A stretch of DNA of 64,000 nucleotides, from positions 207,113 through 271,112 of the forward strand of contig CAJYNG010000020.1 of NCBI GenBank assembly GCA_913775725.1, in the 5' to 3' direction. Under the pieces are notes generated by a model. That model saw nothing but the letters and a program-made list of their open reading frames with translations. It ran no database searches and was not told the DNA's origin. Below are positions 1 through 7,923 of this stretch, one piece after another; position 1 is the first letter of the stretch, and each line of letters starts with the position of its first letter. Source of the stretch: an uncultured Stenotrophomonas sp. Lineage in GTDB: Bacteria; Pseudomonadota; Gammaproteobacteria; Xanthomonadales; Xanthomonadaceae. The position numbers were made by a program, and so were the translations under genes.

Positions 1-464
1 TCCACAATATCTCTGTAGTACCGGTCAAGCATATCGACATGGTTATTAAGAAATTCCTGATATTCGTCCCAAAAAAGTAAACCAACATGAAATGGAAGGC
101 CGCAACCATTGACCTTGCGAACATGCTCCTGCAGGTCTCCGTCTCGCGGGCCCGTCGTTGCAATAATGAAACGATCAAGCTTTGGAGCAAAAGACTTTGC
201 ACGCTCAATTTCGTGATCTATCTCACTGGCAGTCAATCGCTTTGACGGAGCGGCCGCATTAACCTTTTTCTTGCACTGGATTCCAGTGAATTCCTTAGCG
301 TTATCATTCGTCCCATAGACGTCGACACCAGCCTGGCTCTGACCTTGTCGCCCGTTCCTTGCCGCACCTGGATCCCCCCATGCCCTCTTCGCATAGTCGA
401 GTGTGAGTCGCTCAAAATCCTGCCAAAGCGCTGGCGGACTGAGCTCAACTTCAATGCTTGGCAC
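1..464 (-). CDS. Nuclease-like protein, N-terminal part (runs off the window)
   Basis: The first 154 codons of a minus-strand gene, starting at GTG 464-462 four bases after an AGGGAGG ribosome site; the rest lies beyond position 1. Residues about 40-67 read GQSQAGVDVYG, then about a dozen residues, then GIQCKKK. The D48 and Q63-C64-K65 pattern is that of a PD-(D/E)XK (Mrr/Cap4-like) endonuclease domain. Similar N-terminal modules are known fused to sensor or NTPase domains in anti-phage proteins, but the C-terminus is missing here, so the full role cannot be stated. The base composition is AT-richer than the core genes. Its position beside an R-M operon suggests a defence role, which is an inference. 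The GTG start is the best available, because no in-frame ATG precedes it. Confidence 0.6.
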   Translation of the reverse strand, partial: MPSIEVELSPPALWQDFERLTLDYAKRAWGDPGAARNGRQGQSQAGVDVYGTNDNAKEFTGIQCKKKVNAAAPSKRLTASEIDHEIERAKSFAPKLDRFIIATTGPRDGDLQEHVRKVNGCGLPFHVGLLFWDEYQEFLNNHVDMLDRYYRDIV

Positions 465-701
465 ACAACCTCCCTGTAGCCACGTGATGAGTTAGGAATC
501 ATTATTGTAAGACAATTTACGCGGAGTTCGATCATCCGAATTCGATCTTTCGCGACATACCAGCGCCGGGGATGCTCTGAATAATCGACACTGAGCGCTG
601 AATTTGGGGCACTGGAGTGATTCGACGCCATCAGACGAGAGCAATTACTCTGTTCTTCAGCCCGCAAAGCGCCCTTGCCCGGACCTCGGGACAGAGTTGT
701 C

Positions 702-912
702 CTATGCCGGCAGCAATTGCCGGCGCGCCATCCACAGGCTGGAAGCGGAACAACGTCAGCACTTGCGCCGTGTTCTTGGCCAGACCGCAGTAACGCACCT
801 TGGTGTAACCGAACTGCCGCTTGATCACCCGGAAGGGATGTTCGACCTTGGCGCGCAGGCTGGCCTTGCAACTCTCCCAGCGCTCAACCTGCTTGCGCTC
901 CCGTGCGTTTCT
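702..912 (-). pseudogene. IS5-family transposase remnant, C-terminal, frameshifted
   Basis: The minus-strand translation holds the conserved IS5-family tail: ERKQVERW, then [20 protein letters not shown], then a [13 protein letters not shown] stretch. Upstream of about position 912 the homology stops, so the N-terminal catalytic part is lost. After LTLF the reading frame breaks: a one-base slip near a TTCCGCTTCC run is needed to reach the expected tail ([11 protein letters not shown], then TAG at 704-702). The element is dead. DNA from 465 to 701 contains no other gene I can support and probably includes the IS end. The remnant separates the left nuclease-like gene from the R-M operon and shows past transposition in the island. 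Confidence 0.75.
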
Positions 913-1243
913 AGCAGCTGATGTCTCCACGCTCAACATGGACCCAACTGTACGTTTCGGATCCGAACTTCCGGACGCCCAATTGATATCCATCCGATGG
1001 CTATCCGTCACCAACCTTTGGTAGAATTCGGCAAGTCACGACATTCCCTAAAGCCGGAAAACAACGAAGAGTATTGGCCCTACAGAGGACGGAGCGCTTC
1101 GGCGCTCAGACGATCTTCAATGAGCGCTGTTCTTTACTCGAGGCCGAACCGATGCTTGGGGGAGCGTTAACAGCGTCAAGAATGCACCGAAGGTCGTCTA
1201 GGTTCGGCCGGGCTAGCGGCCAAATCACGCTCGGCGAGGAGCT

Positions 1244-1262
1244 AAGGGGAGGATCGCCGTTG
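1244..1262 (+). promoter_or_regulatory. Ribosome site and TTG start of the SNF2 helicase gene
   Basis: AAGGGGAGGA at 1244-1253 lies seven bases before TTG 1260-1262. The TTG opens the reading frame just before LTPHQSQY, where recognisable helicase sequence begins. This decides the start over the upstream in-frame TTG 1074 and ATGs 1152 and 1182, whose encoded residues look like translated leader. Confidence 0.6.
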
Positions 1263-4148
1263 TCATCACAGCAGCTTCTGACACCACATCAGAGCCAGTA
1301 CATTGCTTGGCTACTGACTAGGCGTGCAGCAGGCGACTCCGTGGAGTCCCTAGCTTCGACCTTGGTCGATTCGCAAGTCGATCTGAATCCCCATCAGGTC
1401 GAGGCCGCGCTCTTCGCTTGCTGTAACCCCCTCTCCCGCGGCGTGATCCTCGCCGACGAGGTTGGCCTAGGCAAGACCATCGAAGCCGGCTTGGTCATCT
1501 CCCAACGCTGGGCCGAACGGCGACGGAAGGTGCTCATCATCGTTCCGGCGAACCTGCGCAAGCAATGGCACCAGGAGCTGCAGGACAAGTTCGGCCTGCA
1601 AGGGCTGATCCTCGAAGCCAAAAGCTACAACGCGATCCGCAAGCAGGAGCAGCGGAACCCGTTCCTGTTCGCCTCTGGTCCGATCATCTGCTCCTACCAG
1701 TTCGCGATGGCCAAGGCTGACGATGTCAAGGGCATCGACTGGGACTTGGTCGTCCTCGACGAAGCGCATCGCCTGCGCAACGTCTACAAAACCAGCAACG
1801 TCATCGCCAAGACACTAAAGGAGGCGCTGTCGCGCGTTCACTCCAAGGCGCTCCTGACCGCAACGCCGTTGCAGAACTCGCTGCTCGAACTCTATGGCCT
1901 GGTCAGCTTCATCGATGACCGCGTGTTTGGAGACCTTGATAGCTTCCGCTCGCAATTCACTGGCAGAGAGCAATCCTTCAGCAGTCTGCGTGACCGGCTG
2001 GCCCCCATCTGCAAGCGCACCCTGCGCAAGCAGGTGCAGCCCTACGTTTCATACACGGCGCGCAAAGCCATCGTGCAGGAGTTCACTCCGTCGAGCGAGG
2101 AACAGGAACTGTCCCGTCTCGTCGCCGAATACCTGCGCCGCCCCAACCCTCAGGCGCTGCCGCAAAGCCAGCGGCAACTGATCTCGCTCGTTCTGTGGAA
2201 GCTGCTGGCGTCCAGCACGCACGCCATTGCGGGCGCGCTTGAAACAATGGCCAAGCGACTGCAAGGCGTACTTGATGCCTCGCCCGTGGTCGATCTGACC
2301 GAGGAACTGGACGAGGACTACGAATCGCTGGACGAAACTGCCGAAGAGTTCGTTGACGGTGACGACAAGCCGCCACCGGATACAGCCGGGCCGAGCAAGG
2401 AAGAACGCGCCGCCATCACGAGCGAGATCGACGAGCTGCGCCACTTCAAGACGCTGGCCACCAACATCCGCGACAACTCCAAGGGCAAGGCGCTGCTCTC
2501 CGCGCTCGACCGCGCCTTCGCCGAACTGGATCGGCTCGGTGCGGCGAAGAAGGCCATCATCTTCACCGAATCCAAGCGCACACAGGAATACCTGCTGAGC
2601 CTGTTGGCCGACACTCCCTACGGCGGCGGCATCGTACTGTTCAACGGCACCAACAACGATGCACGCGCGCAGGCCATCTACAAGGACTGGATCAAGCGCC
2701 ATGAAGGCACCGACCGCATCACCGGCTCCAAGACCGCCGACACCCGCGCCGCACTGGTCGAGCACTTCAAGGAACGCGGCAGGGTGATGATCGCCACCGA
2801 GGCTGGCGCGGAAGGCATCAACCTCCAGTTTTGCTCGCTGGTCATCAACTACGACTTGCCGTGGAACCCTCAGCGCATCGAGCAGCGCATTGGCCGCTGC
2901 CACCGATACGGGCAGAAGCACGACGTGGTGGTGGTCAACTTCGTCGACCGCAGCAATGAGGCCGATGCACGGGTGTATGAGCTGCTGTCGCAAAAGTTCC
3001 AGCTCTTCGAGGGTGTGTTTGGGGCCAGCGACGAAGTGCTGGGTGCCATAGGTTCGGGCATCGATTTCGAACGGCGTATCGCCGAGATCTACCAGAACTG
3101 CCGAGAGCCCGAGGAAATCAAGTCCAGTTTCGAGCAACTCCAGCTCGACCTCTCAGGCGAGATCAACGAGGCGATGGTCAAGACCCGCCAGGTATTGCTT
3201 GAGAACTTTGATGAAGAGGTGCAGGAAAAGCTGCGAATGCGCGCTGACGACAGTCGCAACGCTCGCAACCGCTTCGAGCGGATGCTAATGGACCTGACTC
3301 GCGCCGAACTGGTCCATTGCGCGGCATTCGATGACGACGGCTTCGATCTCCGACACATACCGCCTGGAATCGAGCATGCCAGTCCTGCGGGCATCGAGCT
3401 GGGGCGCTACGAATTGCCCCGGCGCTCCGGCGACGCGCACCTATACCGCATCAATCATCCGCTGGCGCGATGGGGCATCGAGCAGGCCAAGGCTCGCGCA
3501 CTCGACGGGGCTCGTCTCGTCTTCGACTACAACGCCTATGGGTCAAAGATCAGCACCCTCGAAGCTTATCGCGGCAAGGCCGGATGGCTCACCGTAAAGC
3601 TGATTTCGGTCGAGACACTCGGCAACCAGGAACAACATCTGCTGGTTGCCGCGGGCACGACCGACGGCGTCGTGCTCGCGGAAGAAGACCCGGAGAAACT
3701 GCTGCGCCTTCCTGCGACCACGCAGGCGGCCAGGCTATTCAATGCCGCTGACGCTCCCCTTCTGGCAGACGTCGAAGCCCGCAAGACCGCTCTCCTGCGC
3801 GACGTCAACAAGCGCAACCTTGGCTACTTCGAGCAGGAAGTCCAGAAGCTGGATTCCTGGGCGGACGACCTGAAGCTGGGTCTGGAGCAGGAGATCAAGG
3901 AGATCGACCGTGAGATCAAGGAGGTACGCCGCACCGCCGCGACCTCGCCGACACTGGAAGAAAAGCTGTCGTGGCAGAAGAAGCAGCGGGAACTGGAAGG
4001 CAAGCGCAGCAAGCTGCGCCGCGAGCTGTTTGCCCGGCAGGACGAAGTCGAAGCCCAGCGCAACGACTTGATCAGTCAGCTTGAAGCGCAACTGCAACAG
4101 CAGGTCGAAGAGCGCATGCTGTTTACCGTCGAATGGGAGTTAATCTGA
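1260..4148 (+). CDS. SNF2/RapA-type superfamily 2 helicase of the defence operon
   Basis: About 962 residues. The first RecA-like lobe has ADEVGLGKT (Walker A, residues 69-73), DEAH (167-170) and a TATPL motif near 200. The second lobe carries ATEAGAEGINLQ near 513-525 and RIEQRIGRCHRYGQ near 540-553, typical of SNF2 proteins. The last hundred or so residues are strongly charged coiled coil, a likely partner-binding tail. It probably translocates on or remodels DNA rather than unwinding it. Its TGA overlaps the ATG of the AIPR gene by one base (TGATG), so the two are translationally coupled, and three more defence genes follow. SNF2 helicases occur in DISARM (DrmD) and type III R-M neighbourhoods, but the DISARM partners drmB and drmC are absent. 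An in-frame start at 1074 would add 62 residues and is less likely. Confidence 0.85.
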   Translation: MSSQQLLTPHQSQYIAWLLTRRAAGDSVESLASTLVDSQVDLNPHQVEAALFACCNPLSRGVILADEVGLGKTIEAGLVISQRWAERRRKVLIIVPANLRKQWHQELQDKFGLQGLILEAKSYNAIRKQEQRNPFLFASGPIICSYQFAMAKADDVKGIDWDLVVLDEAHRLRNVYKTSNVIAKTLKEALSRVHSKALLTATPLQNSLLELYGLVSFIDDRVFGDLDSFRSQFTGREQSFSSLRDRLAPICKRTLRKQVQPYVSYTARKAIVQEFTPSSEEQELSRLVAEYLRRPNPQALPQSQRQLISLVLWKLLASSTHAIAGALETMAKRLQGVLDASPVVDLTEELDEDYESLDETAEEFVDGDDKPPPDTAGPSKEERAAITSEIDELRHFKTLATNIRDNSKGKALLSALDRAFAELDRLGAAKKAIIFTESKRTQEYLLSLLADTPYGGGIVLFNGTNNDARAQAIYKDWIKRHEGTDRITGSKTADTRAALVEHFKERGRVMIATEAGAEGINLQFCSLVINYDLPWNPQRIEQRIGRCHRYGQKHDVVVVNFVDRSNEADARVYELLSQKFQLFEGVFGASDEVLGAIGSGIDFERRIAEIYQNCREPEEIKSSFEQLQLDLSGEINEAMVKTRQVLLENFDEEVQEKLRMRADDSRNARNRFERMLMDLTRAELVHCAAFDDDGFDLRHIPPGIEHASPAGIELGRYELPRRSGDAHLYRINHPLARWGIEQAKARALDGARLVFDYNAYGSKISTLEAYRGKAGWLTVKLISVETLGNQEQHLLVAAGTTDGVVLAEEDPEKLLRLPATTQAARLFNAADAPLLADVEARKTALLRDVNKRNLGYFEQEVQKLDSWADDLKLGLEQEIKEIDREIKEVRRTAATSPTLEEKLSWQKKQRELEGKRSKLRRELFARQDEVEAQRNDLISQLEAQLQQQVEERMLFTVEWELI

Positions 4149-5893
4149 TGGCGTACATCCCCGCTCGACCGCTCGAACTTGATCTTCTGTGCCAAAAACT
4201 TGATGCGGACTACGCGGACCGAATCACCGGAACGGGAAACACTCCAGAGTCTCGACGGAGCAACTTTCTGTCCAAGGCAATCGCGGCATTCGTCCTGCAC
4301 GAAGACGCTGGCGCCACTCTAGATGAAGCCGTGGCCGCCAGCATCGATGGTGGCCAGGATCATGGTATCGATTCGGTATTCGTTTCAACGGATCAAACGA
4401 TCTGGCTGGTCCAGTCCAAATACAAAGAGTCGGGAACCGGCGAACCCGAACTCGGGGATGTATCCAAATTTCGGGATGGTGTGACCGACCTCCTACAAGG
4501 ACACTGGTACCGTTTCAACAACGCCCTGCAGAACCGCCAAGCGGCAATCACCAATGCATTGAACGGTGGTGTCTGCAGGATCAAGGTCGTGCTGGCCTAT
4601 TCCGGCACGGCGGTGTCCGATGACCGGCGCCACATCTTTGCCGACTTGGAGCGCGCGTTTAATGGCGCGAATCCGGGCTTTCTTCGGTGCCATGCCTATG
4701 GGCTCACGACCCTGCACGACCTGCATCTGGACGGAGTTTCGGCCCAGCCCATAGAAGCCGAAGTCGAATTGAAGGACTTCGGCCACACGCTGGAGCCCTA
4801 CCGGGCGTTCTACGGTCGCATGGACGCCAAACGGCTCGCCGAACTTTGGGCGACACACGAAGAACATCTGGTTGATCGGAACATTCGCCGATTCAAGGGC
4901 ACGACCACTGTCAATGCAGGGCTAACCGAGACACTCCGGCAAGAAGCACAGCACTTCTTCTACTTCAATAACGGCGTCACTTTCCTCTGCGACTCCATAA
5001 CGGAACAGCATCCCCGCGATCCGCATCGGCAGACTGGGAAGTTTCGCATTCGCGGGTTGTCCATCATCAACGGCGCACAGACAGTTGGGGCGATCGCCCG
5101 CGAGCCACAGGCCCACTACGACGCTCATCCCACCGTAGTCATGGCGACTTTCGTTTGTCTTGAGAACGCGCCTGATGGCTTTGGCGATCGAGTCACCCAA
5201 TCGCGCAATCGCCAGAATGCCGTAGAACTGGAGGACTTTGCCGCGCTCGATGAGCGGCAGACCATGTGGCAGCAAACCCTGCAGATGGCTGGCGTCACCT
5301 ATCTGGTCAAGCAGGGGGAGGACGATCCGCCACTATCGCCAACCTGCTTCAGCGCACGTGAACTCGCGCCGTTCCTAGCCTGTACCGTAACCACGAACGA
5401 CTGGCAGGACTACGTGACCGCTGCCAAGGCGGACAAAAAGAAGCTGTTTGGGCGGGAGGGGTTGGTATCAGCGACGGACCCCTTGCGTCAGTCGTACGAG
5501 CGCCTCTTCGCCGACGCGCTCACGGCAAGACAAATGTGGCGGGTAGTCCAAATCGGCCGCATGGTTGTAGAGAAAGTCCGCGCCCGTGCCACCGCCGAGG
5601 GTGATCCCGCCGGCTTGCCAGCGGGGACACTCCCCGCTCGTGAGATTCTCACTCACGGCGCCTGGCTGGTCCTACACGCGATCTTCATCCGCCTTCAGCT
5701 TCAGAACGCGCCGGCGCTGATGTTGACTCAGGATGAGGTGATAGCGATTTCGCACGAGGTCGATCTTGTTTGCGACCGTCTTGTGAGTTCCGTCCAGAGC
5801 GTGCAGTGGAACAAGCAGGCGCGCAGCGTGTTTGAGAACAAAACGGACTGTCGAACAGTGAAAGGCCGTTTGATGGCGGCCTTGGTGCAATAG
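4148..5893 (+). CDS. AIPR-family protein with N-terminal nuclease-like domain
   Basis: 581 residues from ATG 4148, which overlaps the helicase stop. The middle carries the AIPR (abortive infection phage resistance) hallmarks FFYFNNGVTFLCDS near 268-283 and GLSIINGAQTVGAI near 300-315. The N-terminal third has GGQDHGIDSVFV then IWLVQSKYK, so D75 and Q89-S90-K91 form a PD-(D/E)XK-like signature with Gln in place of the usual Glu. AIPR proteins are known from abortive-infection loci and from the Mza system together with a MutL-like ATPase; a GHKL ATPase gene follows directly here. The likely role is a nuclease effector acting on DNA or RNA during phage infection; the substrate is unknown. The stop at 5893 is 20 bases before the next gene. 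Confidence 0.8.
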   Translation: MAYIPARPLELDLLCQKLDADYADRITGTGNTPESRRSNFLSKAIAAFVLHEDAGATLDEAVAASIDGGQDHGIDSVFVSTDQTIWLVQSKYKESGTGEPELGDVSKFRDGVTDLLQGHWYRFNNALQNRQAAITNALNGGVCRIKVVLAYSGTAVSDDRRHIFADLERAFNGANPGFLRCHAYGLTTLHDLHLDGVSAQPIEAEVELKDFGHTLEPYRAFYGRMDAKRLAELWATHEEHLVDRNIRRFKGTTTVNAGLTETLRQEAQHFFYFNNGVTFLCDSITEQHPRDPHRQTGKFRIRGLSIINGAQTVGAIAREPQAHYDAHPTVVMATFVCLENAPDGFGDRVTQSRNRQNAVELEDFAALDERQTMWQQTLQMAGVTYLVKQGEDDPPLSPTCFSARELAPFLACTVTTNDWQDYVTAAKADKKKLFGREGLVSATDPLRQSYERLFADALTARQMWRVVQIGRMVVEKVRARATAEGDPAGLPAGTLPAREILTHGAWLVLHAIFIRLQLQNAPALMLTQDEVIAISHEVDLVCDRLVSSVQSVQWNKQARSVFENKTDCRTVKGRLMAALVQ

Positions 5894-5913
5894 GATCAGG
5901 GGGCAAATCAATA

Positions 5914-7911
5914 ATGCAAGCGAACATCAAAGGTCTTGTGGATCGGCTGGAGCTTTCCCAAGCCAAAGCAATGATGCCTCTTTACGAGGCTGTCTCGAAT
6001 GCCGTCGATGCAATCGAAGAGCATCAAAACGGCTTCCACAATCATTCGATTCGCATCCAACTTGTGGCCTCTAATGACCTTGTCCATCAAGCCGGAGATG
6101 GAACTCTGGTCGTGGATGGCTTCGATGTCATTGATGACGGCGTTGGCTTCAACGATAAAAACCTTACTTCCTTTCAAGAGGCGCACACGCTTTCAAAGGT
6201 CAGGGTCGGCGGTCGGGGGGTCGGTCGCTTCACCTTCCTGAAGGTCTTTTCGTCCGTCCACATCCGCAGCGTTTTCAAAAGCGATGGAAAGGCTTTTCTA
6301 CGCCAGTTCGACTTCAGCATCGAAGATGAGCTGAATGGAGCGGACCTCACGTCGGAAGTCCACGAAGCTTGCGGCACGCAGACCTCCTTGCGAGGCATGG
6401 ACGACAAGTTCCGAGCCGGGTGGCCCACCAACCCCGAGACCATTGCCGAACGCATCATCGCGCACTTCCTGATCCGGTTTGCGGCACGCTCCTGCCCTCC
6501 GATGACACTGGAATCTCCGGGACACGCTCCGATTGATTTGCATGCACTGTTTCAGTCAACGGTGCTGGCACATATCCAAGAACAGTTCTTCGAGGTTTCG
6601 GGGCATACATTTGCATTGCAGGCATATCGTCACCGAGACGGACGCTCGCGCCACGAACTCAACTTGTGCGCCAACGGGCGCGGGGTCACCACAAGCAAAC
6701 TGCGAGACCTGCTTCCGGAGCTTCCCGAAAAGCTGATTGACGAAGAACAAGCGCCTTACACCCTAATTGTGCTGGTCACCGGGGAGTACCTGGACGACCA
6801 TGCCAACCAAGAGCGCACGCGCATCGCCTTCCAAAGCGATGAGGGGCTCGAGCTTGAGCAGACGCTTGTTTCTCGACGCGCCCTCAACCAGGGTGTCGCG
6901 GGAGCATTGCGGCCGCTGCTCTTGGAGGACTTGAAGTCAACGAACGAGGATAAGCGTGCCCAGATCGAGAAGTTCGTGGAGCAAGCCCCCGAGTACAGGG
7001 CGCTCACGCACCCTCGTTACAAGGAGATGATCGAGCAGAAGATTCAGCCAGGCCTGTCTGAAGACAAGCTGGACGAAGCGCTACTACACGTCAAACGAGA
7101 AATTGAAGATGGAGTACGCAAGGATTTGCGGCACGTTGCGGCCAACTTCGAAAGTCAGTCGTTCGAGCAGTACGCAGAGATGTTTCAGAAGCTGGCCGAA
7201 CAAGCAAATGAGCTCGGCAAAGCTGAGCTTGCAAAGTACGTCACGCATCGCCGCACCATTCTTGATCTGGTATCGCTTAGCTTAAAAAAGAGGCGTTCAG
7301 ATGATAAGTACCCGCTGGAACGCGTACTTCACAAGATGCTTTTCCCGATGGGCGCCACTTCCAAAGATATCTTCTTTGAGCAGCAGAATTTGTGGGTGAT
7401 TGATGAGCGGCTTTGCTATCACACACTGCTAACGTCCGATAAAAAGTTGAACTCCATAGATGGCCTTGAAGATACGTCCGGTAAGGAGCCGGATATTTGC
7501 TCATTTTTCTACGACACCCCGATCGGGGTGCGGGAGCAGGAAGATTCCACGGGCTCAATTGTCGTGATCGAGTTCAAGCGACCTGGGCGTGACGATTACC
7601 AAGCAGACCCTGCCCAGCAGGTCATTAAGAGATTTGTTGAAATTCAAGAGAGCAAGCTGGACGACATTGATGGCAGGCCGATTAATGCACGCGGAATTCG
7701 CTTCTTTGGCTACTTGATAGCTGACTTGACGCCATCACTCAAGCGGGAAATGCGAATGAACTATCACGAGTCCATTGATGGCGAAGGCTATTTCAAAACG
7801 CTCACGGGCGGAAATGGCTACGTGGAAATCATCTCTTATGACAAGCTCCTCAAGGATGCCGCGCGCAGAAACCGCGTGCTATTTGAGAAGCTTGGCCTGC
7901 ACAAGAATTAA
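5914..7911 (+). CDS. GHKL (Hsp90/MutL-like) ATPase with C-terminal nuclease-like module
   Basis: 665 residues. The N-terminus shows a GHKL ATP-binding fold: N box LYEAVSNAVDAIEEH (E25, N29, D32), G1 box DDGVGF (74-79) and G2 box GGRGVGRFTFLK (99-110). The middle is helical and charged (about 330-480). Near the C-terminus EPD (525-527) is followed by VVIEFKRP with E553 and K555, a plausible PD-(D/E)XK active site. This would couple an ATP-driven clamp to a nuclease, as MutL does in a different way. No known family name comes to mind for the full length. It sits between the AIPR gene and the methyltransferase gene, with 12 bases to the next ATG. Codons in the last third are AT-richer than in the neighbours. 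The ATPase call is firm; the nuclease call rests on the motif. Confidence 0.75.
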   Translation: MQANIKGLVDRLELSQAKAMMPLYEAVSNAVDAIEEHQNGFHNHSIRIQLVASNDLVHQAGDGTLVVDGFDVIDDGVGFNDKNLTSFQEAHTLSKVRVGGRGVGRFTFLKVFSSVHIRSVFKSDGKAFLRQFDFSIEDELNGADLTSEVHEACGTQTSLRGMDDKFRAGWPTNPETIAERIIAHFLIRFAARSCPPMTLESPGHAPIDLHALFQSTVLAHIQEQFFEVSGHTFALQAYRHRDGRSRHELNLCANGRGVTTSKLRDLLPELPEKLIDEEQAPYTLIVLVTGEYLDDHANQERTRIAFQSDEGLELEQTLVSRRALNQGVAGALRPLLLEDLKSTNEDKRAQIEKFVEQAPEYRALTHPRYKEMIEQKIQPGLSEDKLDEALLHVKREIEDGVRKDLRHVAANFESQSFEQYAEMFQKLAEQANELGKAELAKYVTHRRTILDLVSLSLKKRRSDDKYPLERVLHKMLFPMGATSKDIFFEQQNLWVIDERLCYHTLLTSDKKLNSIDGLEDTSGKEPDICSFFYDTPIGVREQEDSTGSIVVIEFKRPGRDDYQADPAQQVIKRFVEIQESKLDDIDGRPINARGIRFFGYLIADLTPSLKREMRMNYHESIDGEGYFKTLTGGNGYVEIISYDKLLKDAARRNRVLFEKLGLHKN

Positions 7912-7923
7912 GGTGGCGTGACC

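Noticed and set aside
1074-1259. 62-codon N-terminal extension of the SNF2 helicase from TTG 1074
   Set aside because: No ribosome site precedes it and the encoded residues lack helicase-family features, while AAGGGGAGGA precedes TTG 1260, where family sequence begins.
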